From: Acidiluteibacter sp963716125
Lineage (GTDB): Bacteria; Bacteroidota; Bacteroidia; Flavobacteriales_E; Vicingaceae
NCBI GenBank assembly: GCA_963716125.1
Contig: OY970294.1
Span: 1,488,001 to 1,552,000, forward strand
Reading direction: 5' to 3'
Length of the DNA stretch: 64,000 nucleotides
In this document: piece after piece, positions 53,547-61,239 of the stretch
How the letters are laid out: the number at the start of each line of letters is the position of its first letter
Position numbering within the stretch: position 1 is the stretch's first letter
Position numbers and translations under genes: made by a program
The notes under the pieces: generated by a model
Databases searched by the model: none
Seen by the model: the letters and a program-made list of their open reading frames with translations, nothing else
What the model was told of the DNA's origin: nothing

Positions 53547-53734
53547 AACGCCTATATAAGAATATTAGGGCGATAAGTAAAGATACAATTTTCGATTTAC
53601 TAATGAGCAAAAACGCTTTGCGTTTTTTTAACTTTCTATTTTCAGAAAAAATCGCTAAAGCGATTTTGTGGGGTTTCAGATAGCCACTAAAATATCGTAA
53701 CCTACTTACGACCAATGAGTTTTTATATGTTGTT
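53547..53734. repeat. attC-like site, family A (empty form of the IS256-bearing site)
   Basis: AACGCCTATATAAGAATATT and AGGGCGATAAGTAAAGATAC, followed directly by TTTTCGATTTACTAATGAGC without a loop palindrome, then AAAACGCTTTGCGTTTTT, TTTTAACTTTCTATTTTCAG and the right arm TGAGTTTTTATATGTTGTT. The core GTTGCCCGCC (53732-53741) pairs with GGCGGGCAAC (54238-54247). Confidence 0.82.
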
Positions 53735-54247
53735 GCCCGCCGTTTTTCCTGCGTTCTGCTTGCGTTCTCATCCGTTTTCCTTTTTTATCCTTCACGGTCT
53801 TTCGCTGATAAAAACTGACCATCGATGAGTTTCCTTTCCGTTGACAGGAATTCCGAAAGTCTTTTTTCAGAGTTTAAGTTTCAAGTCCGATGGGATTTTT
53901 TTCATAAACCACTGTAGATCTGAAACGGTCTTCGGAATTTTCCTTTCGATGGCAGAAATTCTGAAAATCCTTTTTATTGTTCGAGTTTTTGGTTCGCTTT
54001 GTTTGTTTTAATCTTTAGTAGCTAATTGTTTTATCTTAAATATTCTCATTATAGCCCAAAATCCTATAACCACACCTGCTATATATAAAATTTGAGTCAG
54101 GTCAGGGTTATTCAAATAATAGCCCAATAAGAATATAGTAGCAGTTATTACAACTAACAAAACATTAATGATATTTTTCCTTTCCATAATTTAAATTTTA
54201 AATGAATTCATATTCAAGCATCAAGGTTAATTCAAATGGCGGGCAAC
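53637..54247. repeat. 611-bp duplicated block, copy 2
   Basis: Second copy of 43682-44292, including half of an attC-like site and a complete cassette with its small membrane-protein gene. The flanking sequence differs from copy 1 on the right (family A site here, family D there), so the cassette was copied as a unit. 53742-54007 is the duplicated noncoding stretch. Confidence 0.9.
54008..54187 (-). CDS. Small membrane protein, 59 aa (cassette gene, copy 2)
   Basis: As for the copy at 44053-44232, but residue 2 is Glu (MERKNIINVLLVVITATIFL) because of a single base change near the start codon. The reading frame is otherwise the same. It is the only gene in a unit whose two ends are GTTGCCCGCC and GGCGGGCAAC. 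Confidence 0.7.
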   Translation of the reverse strand: MERKNIINVLLVVITATIFLLGYYLNNPDLTQILYIAGVVIGFWAIMRIFKIKQLATKD

Positions 54248-54444
54248 GCCTATATAAAGATTGTAGGGCGATAAGTAAAGATACAATTTGCTCCCGAAAC
54301 TTCGGGATTACCAATTAGCAAAAACTGCTTTGCAGTTTTGTAATTTATCAATCATTACGAAATCTGCAAACAGATTTTGTGGAGTTTCAAATGACCACTA
54401 AAATATTTTAACTTGCTGACGCCTAATTAATTTTATACCGTGTT
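54245..54444. repeat. attC-like site, family A
   Basis: AACGCCTATATAAAGATTGT, AGGGCGATAAGTAAAGATAC, loop palindrome CTCCCGAAACTTCGGGA, AAAACTGCTTTGCAGTTTT and the right arm TTAATTTTATACCGTGTT. Very close to 52306-52504. The right core GTTGTAAGTAGTGC (54442) begins the unit with the next gene pair. Confidence 0.82.
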
Positions 54445-54475
54445 GTAAGTAGTGCTTTTTTAATTAAGCTTTAAT

Positions 54476-54643
54476 TTAAGTAGCAGTTTCAGTCTTTTTT
54501 CTCCTTCTTCTTAATTGTTCCTGTTTTTCAATAACAGACTTTCTCTTTTTAATAAATTCAGCTATTTCTGCTTTCTCTTTTGCAGTCATCGGTTTACTCT
54601 CAATAATAAAGTCAACACCTTTTGGTTCTGCTAAATGTCCCAT
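54476..54643 (-). CDS. Small basic protein, 55 aa, partner of the upstream gene
   Basis: Read from the sequence: ATG at 54643 gives MGHLAEPKGVDFIIESKPMT and then AKEKAEIAEFIKKRKSVIEK with a strongly basic tail QLRRRRKKTETAT. It starts 2 nt after the stop of 54646-55167. The size, charge and tight coupling resemble an antitoxin or small regulatory partner. The PKGVDFIIESKPMT segment recurs in small Bacteroidota proteins placed next to toxin-like genes. The function is inferred only. Confidence 0.68.
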   Translation of the reverse strand: MGHLAEPKGVDFIIESKPMTAKEKAEIAEFIKKRKSVIEKQEQLRRRRKKTETAT

Positions 54644-54645
54644 AA

Positions 54646-55167
54646 TTAAATTGTTTTAAAATATTTAGTAACTAAAATTTTAGCGGCATTTGTATCAATT
54701 ATCATTCTTTGATTTTTAAAATGAATAGCATTTAAACTTTCTTCGTAGTGCTTAATCAATTTGGATTTAGCATCAAATGCTACAAATCCATCATATCCAC
54801 GTTGGAAAGATAATTTACAAGCAAAAGCTACTAAATTTCCCGCAACACCTTGGTAAAGTTTGTTCTTACCATTGTTAAATGGTGAGCTTTCAAGTAAATT
54901 CATAAATACGTATCCATTTTCAACTGTCAAACTCAGAAGACCTTGTATTATCGTAGGATTATTTAGAATAGTTAATTTATAAACATCTTTCTTAAAATCT
55001 TCGAATTCACTTTTCCAATTAAAGTTCCATCCATCTTTTTTCATAACGGTTTTAAGGTCACTTTTTTTAATTGTAGAAACTTCAGTTTGAAAACTATCTT
55101 TGGAGATAGTATTTAATATTGAGTCAGTTAATTTGTCAATTATGAAGTCTTGATGAATTTTATTCAT
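54646..55167 (-). CDS. Possible GNAT-like hypothetical protein, 173 aa
   Basis: The C-terminal half (LYQGVAGNLVAFACKLSFQR, GYDGFVAFDAKSKLIKHYEE, SLNAIHFKNQRMIIDTNAAK) has the order of a GNAT acetyltransferase: a helix beginning at the acetyl-CoA loop, a strand and a C-terminal helix. The N-terminal half is helical and charged. The usual Q-x-x-GxG/A loop is only approximate, so the assignment is tentative. It forms a two-gene unit with a 55-residue basic protein, a toxin-antitoxin-like arrangement. Confidence 0.55.
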   Translation of the reverse strand: MNKIHQDFIIDKLTDSILNTISKDSFQTEVSTIKKSDLKTVMKKDGWNFNWKSEFEDFKKDVYKLTILNNPTIIQGLLSLTVENGYVFMNLLESSPFNNGKNKLYQGVAGNLVAFACKLSFQRGYDGFVAFDAKSKLIKHYEESLNAIHFKNQRMIIDTNAAKILVTKYFKTI

Positions 55168-55418
55168 AGTTACAAGATAAGACTTATTCTAAAATTGTTA
55201 GCGAATTCATCAATATTTATCTTTAGGTATTTTGAATTTGATACTCAGTCAACTTGTTAATTAAATGTGCTAAAATTTGAAGTTCAGCAGAATTTAAAGT
55301 CCTGACGAGTAGCAACTTTGAGTTTTGTAAGTGCTAAATTTGGAAATAACAATACAAACTTGGCTAAAAATGATTATAAAGTTTTACTTTCTAATAGTTT
55401 AGATTCTTTTGTCTACAA
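55168..55418. other. Noncoding stretch
   Basis: 251 bp of AT-rich sequence upstream of the gene pair at 54476-55167, probably holding its promoter. I see no gene, repeat or complementary unit end in it. Confidence 0.5.
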
Positions 55419-55603
55419 TTAGCTATGTGTTTCATTTATCAATTTATTCTTGATAATTGTATTTAGTGTGTCTCTTAGAATATTTACTTGCTGTTTATCT
55501 AAGCAGAAATGGCCATAATCCTTTTTATCATTTGTATAAAATTGAAAACGTAGGAACTCATTATCATCATAAATCTCTAATTCACAACCAATACCGGTTT
55601 TAT
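55419..55603 (-). pseudogene. C-terminal fragment of an unknown gene, cut by an IS3 fragment
   Basis: An open minus-strand frame from the IS junction reads KTGIGCELEIYDDNEFLRFQ, FYTNDKKDYGHFCLDKQQVN, ILRDTLNTIIKNKLINETHS and stops at 55419. There is no start codon before the IS3 fragment at 55604, and no matching N-terminal part beyond it. It looks like the last 60 residues of a small soluble protein. Confidence 0.65.
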
Positions 55604-55767
55604 TGTAGGCTTCCCATTTTTAGTACGGTTCTAAATTATAAATTATTTTTATTAATTAAAACTTCTTGGCTGAAGTGTAGCGCAGCGGAACTGAAGCCAA
55701 GAAGTTTTTGTTTTTTATACATTAACGGACTTATACCTCCTAATGAATCGCGAGGTCTTTCTTCATC
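55604..55767 (-). mobile_element. Truncated inverted copy of the IS3-family right end
   Basis: TGTAGGCTTCCCATTTTTAG onward matches the reverse complement of the right end of the intact element (back to about 51885), with one base change; similarity stops within codons for YNEERPHDS. It contains the last part of orfB only and interrupts the fragment at 55419. Confidence 0.88.
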
Positions 55768-55802
55768 TATTTTTATTTTAAGTTAAATTGTCAGTTGTTT
55801 CA

Positions 55803-55926
55803 TTACGTCTAGTATAAGAATAGTAGCGGATTAAATTGCACTCACTTTTCGGTTAAACACAGACCTTATTTATATTTGCTTACTTTCGTTTTAGCGCTAA
55901 ACCCGCTATTATTTTTATACATTGTT
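55803..55926. repeat. attC-like site, family B
   Basis: The left arm TACGTCTAGTATAAGAATAG with TAGCGG pairs with CCGCTATTATTTTTATACAT and TGTT; the motif ACTTTTCGGTTAAACAC lies in the centre, as in the sites at 36697 and 39935. The right core is GTTGTAAGC (55924-55932). The left AAC core appears altered to TAC. Confidence 0.65.
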
Positions 55927-56073
55927 GTAAGCTGGCTTTCCACGTCCTGCTTGGTTTTCCGAAGTTTTAATGCTTGTTCGGATTGAGCGTTGGCAAGACA
56001 TACTCTTTTGCAATTTTTGGCTTTAGCGTTGGCTGGTGTGAATTGCAAATGTGTATGGCTTTGAGCGTTGGCG

Positions 56074-57033
56074 TTATCCTATTAAAATATGATTTGTAAA
56101 TAACGTATTCGGTGCACTCACAAGATTGATGTCAAATTTCAATGACGGTTCAACTCTCGAACTTGCATTGTGAATCCTAAACGATATTTGCCAACCTTCA
56201 TTGAGTGAAACCAAAAGAGTAGTGGTTGAGTTATCTTGGTAAACAATTTCGATTAATCTTGTTGGCAGTTTTAGTTTTGGAATTTTAGCTTTTGGCTTAA
56301 TATTTTCAAACGGTAAATTTAAAGTGCCTTTTAAATTATAGGCTTGAATTTCCACTTTTTTGTTGCCTTTGATTACTTTATAAAAGTCCTGATTTCCAAT
56401 CAGATATTGCACAAGGTTTTCAGCAACAATATTTGGGTTTGCTTTATCAAGTCTTAACAATTCTTTTCGGAAAGCGTTTAAAATTGGCACATAGACTACT
56501 TCGTGCATATTTTCAATCGAAGTCCATTTTGTCGATTTGTCTTTTGCCTTTAAGTTTGCCAACATATCAAATATTGGTTTAATTTCAGTAAAGTAATTTT
56601 GAGAGCAAGGAACTCCTAACCACTTTTCGCCAAAGTCAATATTCAACGATAATCGAGAATGTTTGACTGCTCTGTGATTATTTTTCGCTGAAATTCCAAT
56701 TTCCCATTTCTGCAAAGAGCGAATTATCAAAACATCACGCACATCGCCTGTTTGTCCTGCTTGGTCGCTGACAATTTCAAGAACCAATATGTCGTTTTTG
56801 TCAATTCCATTTGACAGTCTTGGCTCAATATCAATCAAAAAATTAATCGCCGCACTTGCGGTAATTCTAAAAGTATCTTGTTCGTCCTCAACAAAACTGT
56901 CAAAACAACCTTTTGCATTTTGATAAGGTTCATTTTCTGTAATTGAAACGCTTGTGATGTTTTTTAAGCGTTCAAAAAATTCTAAAAGCAAAGCATATTC
57001 AAACGCTTTTCCATTTACTGTTTGATTTGCCAT
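56074..57033 (-). CDS. HaeIII-family type II restriction endonuclease, 319 aa
   Basis: Length equals that of HaeIII (about 318 aa) and the partner methylase is clearly M.HaeIII-like, so GGCC is the probable target. Visible features: VNGKAFEYALLLEFFERLKN at the N-terminus, VLEIVSDQAGQTGDVRDVLI (acidic residues of the active-site region), WEIGISAKNNHRAVKHSRLS (probable catalytic ISAKNNH-x-AVKHSR) and GEKWLGVPCSQNYF. It lies 3 nt after the methylase stop in a controller-methylase-endonuclease operon, so the nuclease is made last. Confidence 0.88.
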   Translation of the reverse strand: MANQTVNGKAFEYALLLEFFERLKNITSVSITENEPYQNAKGCFDSFVEDEQDTFRITASAAINFLIDIEPRLSNGIDKNDILVLEIVSDQAGQTGDVRDVLIIRSLQKWEIGISAKNNHRAVKHSRLSLNIDFGEKWLGVPCSQNYFTEIKPIFDMLANLKAKDKSTKWTSIENMHEVVYVPILNAFRKELLRLDKANPNIVAENLVQYLIGNQDFYKVIKGNKKVEIQAYNLKGTLNLPFENIKPKAKIPKLKLPTRLIEIVYQDNSTTTLLVSLNEGWQISFRIHNASSRVEPSLKFDINLVSAPNTLFTNHILIG

Positions 57034-57036
57034 ACT

Positions 57037-58086
57037 TTACGATAGTGTGTTTTCTAATTCCAACTGCTTTATATTGGTTTTTGGAATTTGTTTTTCTGCG
57101 TTTTCAATTTGGGATTTGATACTCAACGCCATATGTTTTGCAAGATTAACAGGAACTGCGTTCCCAATCATTTTGTAACCTGCCGCTATGTGTGTATAAT
57201 GAAAATTAAAAGTATCTGGGAATGTTTGAATTCTTGCACATTCCCTAACACTTAACCTTCTGTATAAATCTTCTTTGCCTTTTACAAACTCACGAATATT
57301 CTGTTCGATAAATTTCATTTTTGGTGCTTGCGGATGAATAGGTGCGTGGCGACCTCCTGCCTGAATGGTAAAAGATTGCTCGTCCCAAGTTCTAACTCTG
57401 TTTCTTGACATAAACATTGACGAAAACCCGCCAATCATATATTCGTGATTTGAAACTTGACAATTGTCTTTATTGGTTTTATTTCCTTCTTTTGCAGGAA
57501 CAACGCTGTCTTTCAAATCCTTAATTGCTTTTTCAAGCGAAATTTTTTCTTTTACTGGTTTTGGAAATTGGAATTTAAAATTCAGGTCCTTGCGAATGCC
57601 CACAAAAAACACTCTTTTTCGGTCTTGTGGAACATCAAAATCGCAAGCATTGAGCAATTGAAAAGATAATTCGTAGCCAATCCCTGCATTTTTAAATAAC
57701 TCTTTTATGTTTTTTAAAGCTTCGCTATGTCTGTCCAAAAGCATTCCGCTAACATTTTCGGCAAGAAAAAACTTTGGTTGCTTAGCTTCTAAAATTCTTA
57801 TGAAATCATAAAAAAGTTGTCCGCGTTTGTCGTTTATTCCACGCAACGAACCTGCTTCGCTCCAACTTTGGCAAGGTGGACCACCAATAATTCCGTCGCA
57901 TTCTGGAACTTCGTCAGATTTTATATCAACGATACTTCTTTTATCCAAAATTGTTTTCGGATGATTTTTCTCGTAGGTTTCCCAAATGTCTTTGTCATAT
58001 TCGTTTGCCCAAATGACATCAAAACCTGCTTTTTGAAATCCCAAATCAAGTCCGCCTGCTCCCGCAAAAAATGATACTATTTTCAT
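57037..58086 (-). CDS. DNA (cytosine-5) methyltransferase, M.HaeIII-like, 349 aa
   Basis: All C5-methylase motifs are present: motif I VSFFAGAGGLDLGFQKAGFD, motif IV IIGGPPCQSWSEAGSLRGIN with the catalytic PCQ near residue 70, motif VI FFLAENVSGM, motif VIII PQDRKRVFFVGIR and motifs IX-X YRRLSVRECARIQTFPD, GYKMIGNAVPVNLAKHM. The target-recognition region (SSMFMSRNRVRTWDEQSFTI and QAGGRHAPIHPQAPKM) matches M.HaeIII, implying GGCC protection. It overlaps the controller gene by 4 nt. Confidence 0.95.
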   Translation of the reverse strand: MKIVSFFAGAGGLDLGFQKAGFDVIWANEYDKDIWETYEKNHPKTILDKRSIVDIKSDEVPECDGIIGGPPCQSWSEAGSLRGINDKRGQLFYDFIRILEAKQPKFFLAENVSGMLLDRHSEALKNIKELFKNAGIGYELSFQLLNACDFDVPQDRKRVFFVGIRKDLNFKFQFPKPVKEKISLEKAIKDLKDSVVPAKEGNKTNKDNCQVSNHEYMIGGFSSMFMSRNRVRTWDEQSFTIQAGGRHAPIHPQAPKMKFIEQNIREFVKGKEDLYRRLSVRECARIQTFPDTFNFHYTHIAAGYKMIGNAVPVNLAKHMALSIKSQIENAEKQIPKTNIKQLELENTLS

Positions 58087-58424
58087 ACTGCTTTTTCTGT
58101 TTGAAGGTTTTTATTGAGTGTTCTGCGATATTCTGCTTTTTCTTCTGCTACTTTTAAGAGTTGCGTTGTACAATTCGTTTCGTAAATCTTTTTTCCGAGT
58201 TGGTCGGTTAAATATTCCTCACGCAATTCTTTTAGGTTTAGCCCAAATATTCTCGCCAATTTCGGAAGTCTCTTTTCGTCAAAATCTCTAATACCGTTCT
58301 CGATTTTACTCAAATTTGCAGAATCCAAATTCAGTTTGGCCGCAAGTTGGGTCAAGGTCAAATCTTTTTCTGTTCTTAAAAGTCGGATGTACTCGCCAAA
58401 GGTTGTTTTTATAAGACTTGTCAT
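58083..58424 (-). CDS. XRE-family controller protein of the restriction-modification operon, about 113 aa
   Basis: The start at 58424 (MTSLIKTTFGEYIRLLRTEK) is preferred to an upstream start, which would add a non-conserved 26 residues. The helix-turn-helix is LTLTQLAAKLNLDSANLSKI (about 18-37), followed by ENGIRDFDEKRLPKLARIFG and NLKELREEYLTDQLGKKIYE. Its stop overlaps the methylase start by 4 nt. Controllers of this kind delay nuclease expression after the system enters a new host, which suits a mobile cassette. Confidence 0.88.
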   Translation of the reverse strand: MTSLIKTTFGEYIRLLRTEKDLTLTQLAAKLNLDSANLSKIENGIRDFDEKRLPKLARIFGLNLKELREEYLTDQLGKKIYETNCTTQLLKVAEEKAEYRRTLNKNLQTEKAV

Positions 58425-58606
58425 TTTTTGACAAATATAAAACATTTTTATGAATATGCAAGTTGTGCGGTGGGGAAATTTTAGCTCTTTTGGTTTTTTC
58501 ATCGTCGGCTTTGAGCGTTGGCAAAAACCGAAAGTGCTAAAATGTGCGGCTGGCTTTTTTCGGTTGGATTTTCAATTGTAGCGAGATTTTTGTTCAGCTT
58601 GCCGCT
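58425..58606. other. Upstream region of the restriction-modification operon
   Basis: 182 bp carrying the controller promoter. It contains two related stretches, TTTTAGCTCTTTTGGTTTTT and CCGAAAGTGCTAAAATGTGC, with TTTGAGCGTTGGCAA (also seen at 56030-56075). No gene. Confidence 0.5.
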
Positions 58607-58814
58607 AACGCCTATATAAAAATTGTAGGGCGATAAGTAAAGATACAATTTGCCTGCCTGACGGCAAGGCAGGCTTAAAACTAATTAGTAAAAATCGCGG
58701 AGCGATTTTGTACATTTTCCTTTTCTACAAAATTCGCTTGCGAATTTTACGGTGTATCAAAGAGCAAGTGAACTTTCGTAACCGACTGACGCACTATGCA
58801 ATATATTTAATGTT
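58607..58814. repeat. attC-like site, family A
   Basis: AACGCCTATATAAAAATTGT, AGGGCGATAAGTAAAGATAC, then the loop palindrome GCCTGCCTGACGGCAAGGCA in place of the CTCCCGAAACTTCGGGA type, AAAATCGCGGAGCGATTTT, AAATTCGCTTGCGAATTTT and the right arm CACTATGCAATATATTTAAT with GTT. The core GTTAGCTGTA (58812-58821) pairs with TACAGCTAAC (60330-60339). Confidence 0.85.
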
Positions 58815-58826
58815 AGCTGTAGTTTT

Positions 58827-60317
58827 TTATTCTATCAACTTATTAATTTCATTTTTAATCAGCTGTTCTGTAGATTTTAAAAGGGCTAAATCAATTTTGC
58901 CATCCTTTGGAATCTTGATTTTTTGCTTACCGAAATAAGGAATATTGTTTTTATAAGAGAAAGCAACTATTATTGCATCTTGTCCAATAGGAAGCTTTCT
59001 ATACCCATCAACTTTTTTTGTAAAACTATAAGCGTTGTTGTCATTATGAATTGAGAATATAGCAACCTTATAGTTTGGAATAATTAAAGAAACAGAAATG
59101 TAACTAAGTGAATCTTGTGTTTTTAAATCAACAAAAAAAGTTGAAGGCTCCATGTTTCTTTCATTTATAAACTTGTCGATATTTACCCACCCTAATTTAT
59201 TAATTCTAAAGGAATAAGAAGCAAGATTGGTTGTTTGTTTTTCTGCTTCTCTTGATTTCACAATCTGATTCCTTTGTTTGAAGAATGCTATAAATTTCTC
59301 TGCATCGCTTTTAGAGATTCCGTTTGAAATTAGGTCTTCAGATGTAGTAGTTTCATTAATTCCAAGTTCTTCAAAGTCTACCGTTTTGGAAAGGTTTTGA
59401 TTTTTTAGCTGAGTAAAACGCTGAAACATGTAAGTTGTCCAACCTTTATCGTCCCAATCAAACTTCATGGTTGTATCAATCTTATCTTCATAGTTTTTTA
59501 CTAAATACTCTACTACAAGAGAGTCTGAATAGAAAAGTGGCTTGTGAATGTTGCTTGTATAAATGTCAAGAAATTTTTGGCTTAGTCCATTGAACCAATC
59601 ACATGTAGCTACATTCATTGCACAACATCTTTCTTCAAATTCTCTTGTTGCTATGTAAGTGTTTTCAAATTTCGAGCTTGATAAATCGTCAATTTGTTTT
59701 TGACTAAAGGAACATTCAAAATCACATTTGTGTAAGTTTATCAAATTCAAAGGAATTGGAATTAGATTATTCTCAAGGTTACTTGTTGCTGTCCAATTAA
59801 TTCTTCCCTTTTTATCAAATTTTCCGTCAAATATTTTCATTTGAGGGTCTTTGTTGTTTGATTGTACTTCAATATAGATTGATTTGCCTTCTGCTACTGA
59901 CAACGATTTATTGTTCTCCTTTGCATCAATAAAGAACATTCCGCCTGTCTGCAAAATATTATCGCCTGATGTTGTTTGGAGATTAGATTTGATGACATCA
60001 GAAATAGTATTTACTTCAACAAGGTCAATCTTTACTGTTGAAGCAGCTTGTCCTTGTGAGTTTATGAAAGTATTTTTCAGTATTGTCAAAGTCGTTCCAT
60101 TTTTACCTACAAGTAATGTGTCGTTATCTCCATTGATTGTGAAAGTTTGTGTTGATGGTCGTAAGCTGTTAAAGAGAGAAGAAAGAGTTGATTCTGGATA
60201 TAGAACCCTGTCTTCAATAGTAATTGTTTTTTGTTCTGGCTTTTTTTTGTCCTGTGATGTGCTGCAGGCAAAAAGTCCAAAGCAGAATAGAATTGGTATT
60301 ATAAATCGTTTCGTCAT
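58827..60317 (-). CDS. Lipoprotein paralogous to the 40.7-kb cassette protein, 496 aa
   Basis: The lipoprotein signal MTKRFIIPILFCFGLFACST has its lipobox Cys at residue 18. The region at about 60-200 (ATSTVKIDLVEVNTISDVIK-like text, LQTTSGDNILQTGGMFFIDA, GKSIYIEVQSNNKDPQMKIF) matches the middle of the OmpA-like cassette protein at 40673. The C-terminal part has NKLGWVNIDKFINERN and LPIGQDAIIVAFSYKNNIPY in the same order as that protein. It starts 13 nt from the unit end, too close for its own promoter. Function unknown. Confidence 0.78.
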   Translation of the reverse strand: MTKRFIIPILFCFGLFACSTSQDKKKPEQKTITIEDRVLYPESTLSSLFNSLRPSTQTFTINGDNDTLLVGKNGTTLTILKNTFINSQGQAASTVKIDLVEVNTISDVIKSNLQTTSGDNILQTGGMFFIDAKENNKSLSVAEGKSIYIEVQSNNKDPQMKIFDGKFDKKGRINWTATSNLENNLIPIPLNLINLHKCDFECSFSQKQIDDLSSSKFENTYIATREFEERCCAMNVATCDWFNGLSQKFLDIYTSNIHKPLFYSDSLVVEYLVKNYEDKIDTTMKFDWDDKGWTTYMFQRFTQLKNQNLSKTVDFEELGINETTTSEDLISNGISKSDAEKFIAFFKQRNQIVKSREAEKQTTNLASYSFRINKLGWVNIDKFINERNMEPSTFFVDLKTQDSLSYISVSLIIPNYKVAIFSIHNDNNAYSFTKKVDGYRKLPIGQDAIIVAFSYKNNIPYFGKQKIKIPKDGKIDLALLKSTEQLIKNEINKLIE

Positions 60318-60336
60318 TTTTTTTTGAATTACAGCT

Positions 60337-60543
60337 AACGCCTATATAAGAATTGTAGGGCGATAAGTAAAGATACAATTTGCCTGCCTGACGGCAAGGC
60401 AGGCTTAAACTAATTAGTAAAAATCGCAGAGCGATTTTGTACATTTTCTTTTTCTACAAAATTCGCTTGCGAATTTTACGGAGTATCAGATAACTAAGAA
60501 CTTTCCGTAACCTTCTGACGCACTATGCGATATATTTATTGTT
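60337..60543. repeat. attC-like site, family A
   Basis: Almost identical to 58607-58814: AACGCCTATATAAGAATTGT, AGGGCGATAAGTAAAGATAC, the GCCTGCCTGACGGCAAGGCA palindrome, AAAATCGCAGAGCGATTTT and CACTATGCGATATATTTATT with GTT. The core GTTATGGGC (60541-60549) pairs with GCCCATAAC (62821-62829). Confidence 0.85.
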
Positions 60544-61192
60544 ATGGGCTTTTAGTTTTTATTTTGTAACCTACGCCAAAATATGCTAAAAAGCCATAGA
60601 TATGAGTCCTTCCTGTTTGATTTATTATGACATTTCCTTCGTCCTTCCCGTAAATCAAAGTTATGCCTAACCCAAATTTTTGTCTAATAAAGAGATTTTT
60701 TGTGATACTTATATCCATACCTAACCCGACTGTATTTTCTATCCAAAAATAAGGTCCGTATTCATCAGTTCCTTCAACGTAAAGAATTCCATCTTCAGGT
60801 CTATTTCTAATTAGTGTAGAATCATAGCCTACCCCATAATAAGTATTAGTTCTCGCACCTGATCGCCTTAATTGTAAATCATAGAAAGCATATGACCTAA
60901 AATTACCCATTTCATAAATTAATTGATGAAAATATGTTTTGATTGCAATAAATTCATGAGATTCTACCGGATACAACTTTTTATTAAAATATAGATTTAT
61001 GTCTTCATCTAAATATCGAACAGGCAAATTAAATCCAAAACCAATTCCTAACTCTGATTTATTTTTTGTGAAATTATAATCTAATGATATTGAATGTCCT
61101 GAAGCTGTCGAGTTATAACCGCCTATTAAGGATTGAGCATTTGTAAACTCGGCCGATAACGTAACTAACAGAGTAATAACTAAATTTTTCAT
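60542..61192 (-). CDS. Outer-membrane beta-barrel-like secreted protein, about 216 aa
   Basis: Start at 61192 (MKNLVITLLVTLSAEFTNAQ, signal peptide); the open frame extends 22 codons further but overlaps the preceding gene. The mature part has about eight strands (LIGGYNSTASGHSISLDYNF, LGIGFGFNLPVRYLDEDINL) with a C-terminal strand AYFGVGYKIKTKSP. The stop codon lies inside the GTTATGGGC core of the adjacent attC-like site. It shares a two-gene unit with 61240-62658. Confidence 0.7.
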   Translation of the reverse strand: MKNLVITLLVTLSAEFTNAQSLIGGYNSTASGHSISLDYNFTKNKSELGIGFGFNLPVRYLDEDINLYFNKKLYPVESHEFIAIKTYFHQLIYEMGNFRSYAFYDLQLRRSGARTNTYYGVGYDSTLIRNRPEDGILYVEGTDEYGPYFWIENTVGLGMDISITKNLFIRQKFGLGITLIYGKDEGNVIINQTGRTHIYGFLAYFGVGYKIKTKSP

Positions 61193-61205
61193 TTGTATTA
61201 ATTTA

Positions 61206-61232
61206 AAGGCGTGGATTAAATACCCACGCCTT
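61206..61232 (-). terminator. Stem-loop between the two genes of the last unit
   Basis: Stem AAGGCGTGG (61206-61214) and CCACGCCTT (61224-61232). On the minus strand it is followed by a short T/A-rich stretch, so it may act as a weak terminator or attenuator after 61240-62658. Confidence 0.5.
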
Positions 61233-61239
61233 GTTAAAC

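Noticed and set aside
55457..55786. 109-codon plus-strand ORF
   Set aside because: It joins a gene fragment read antisense to the inverted IS3 end; a chance frame.
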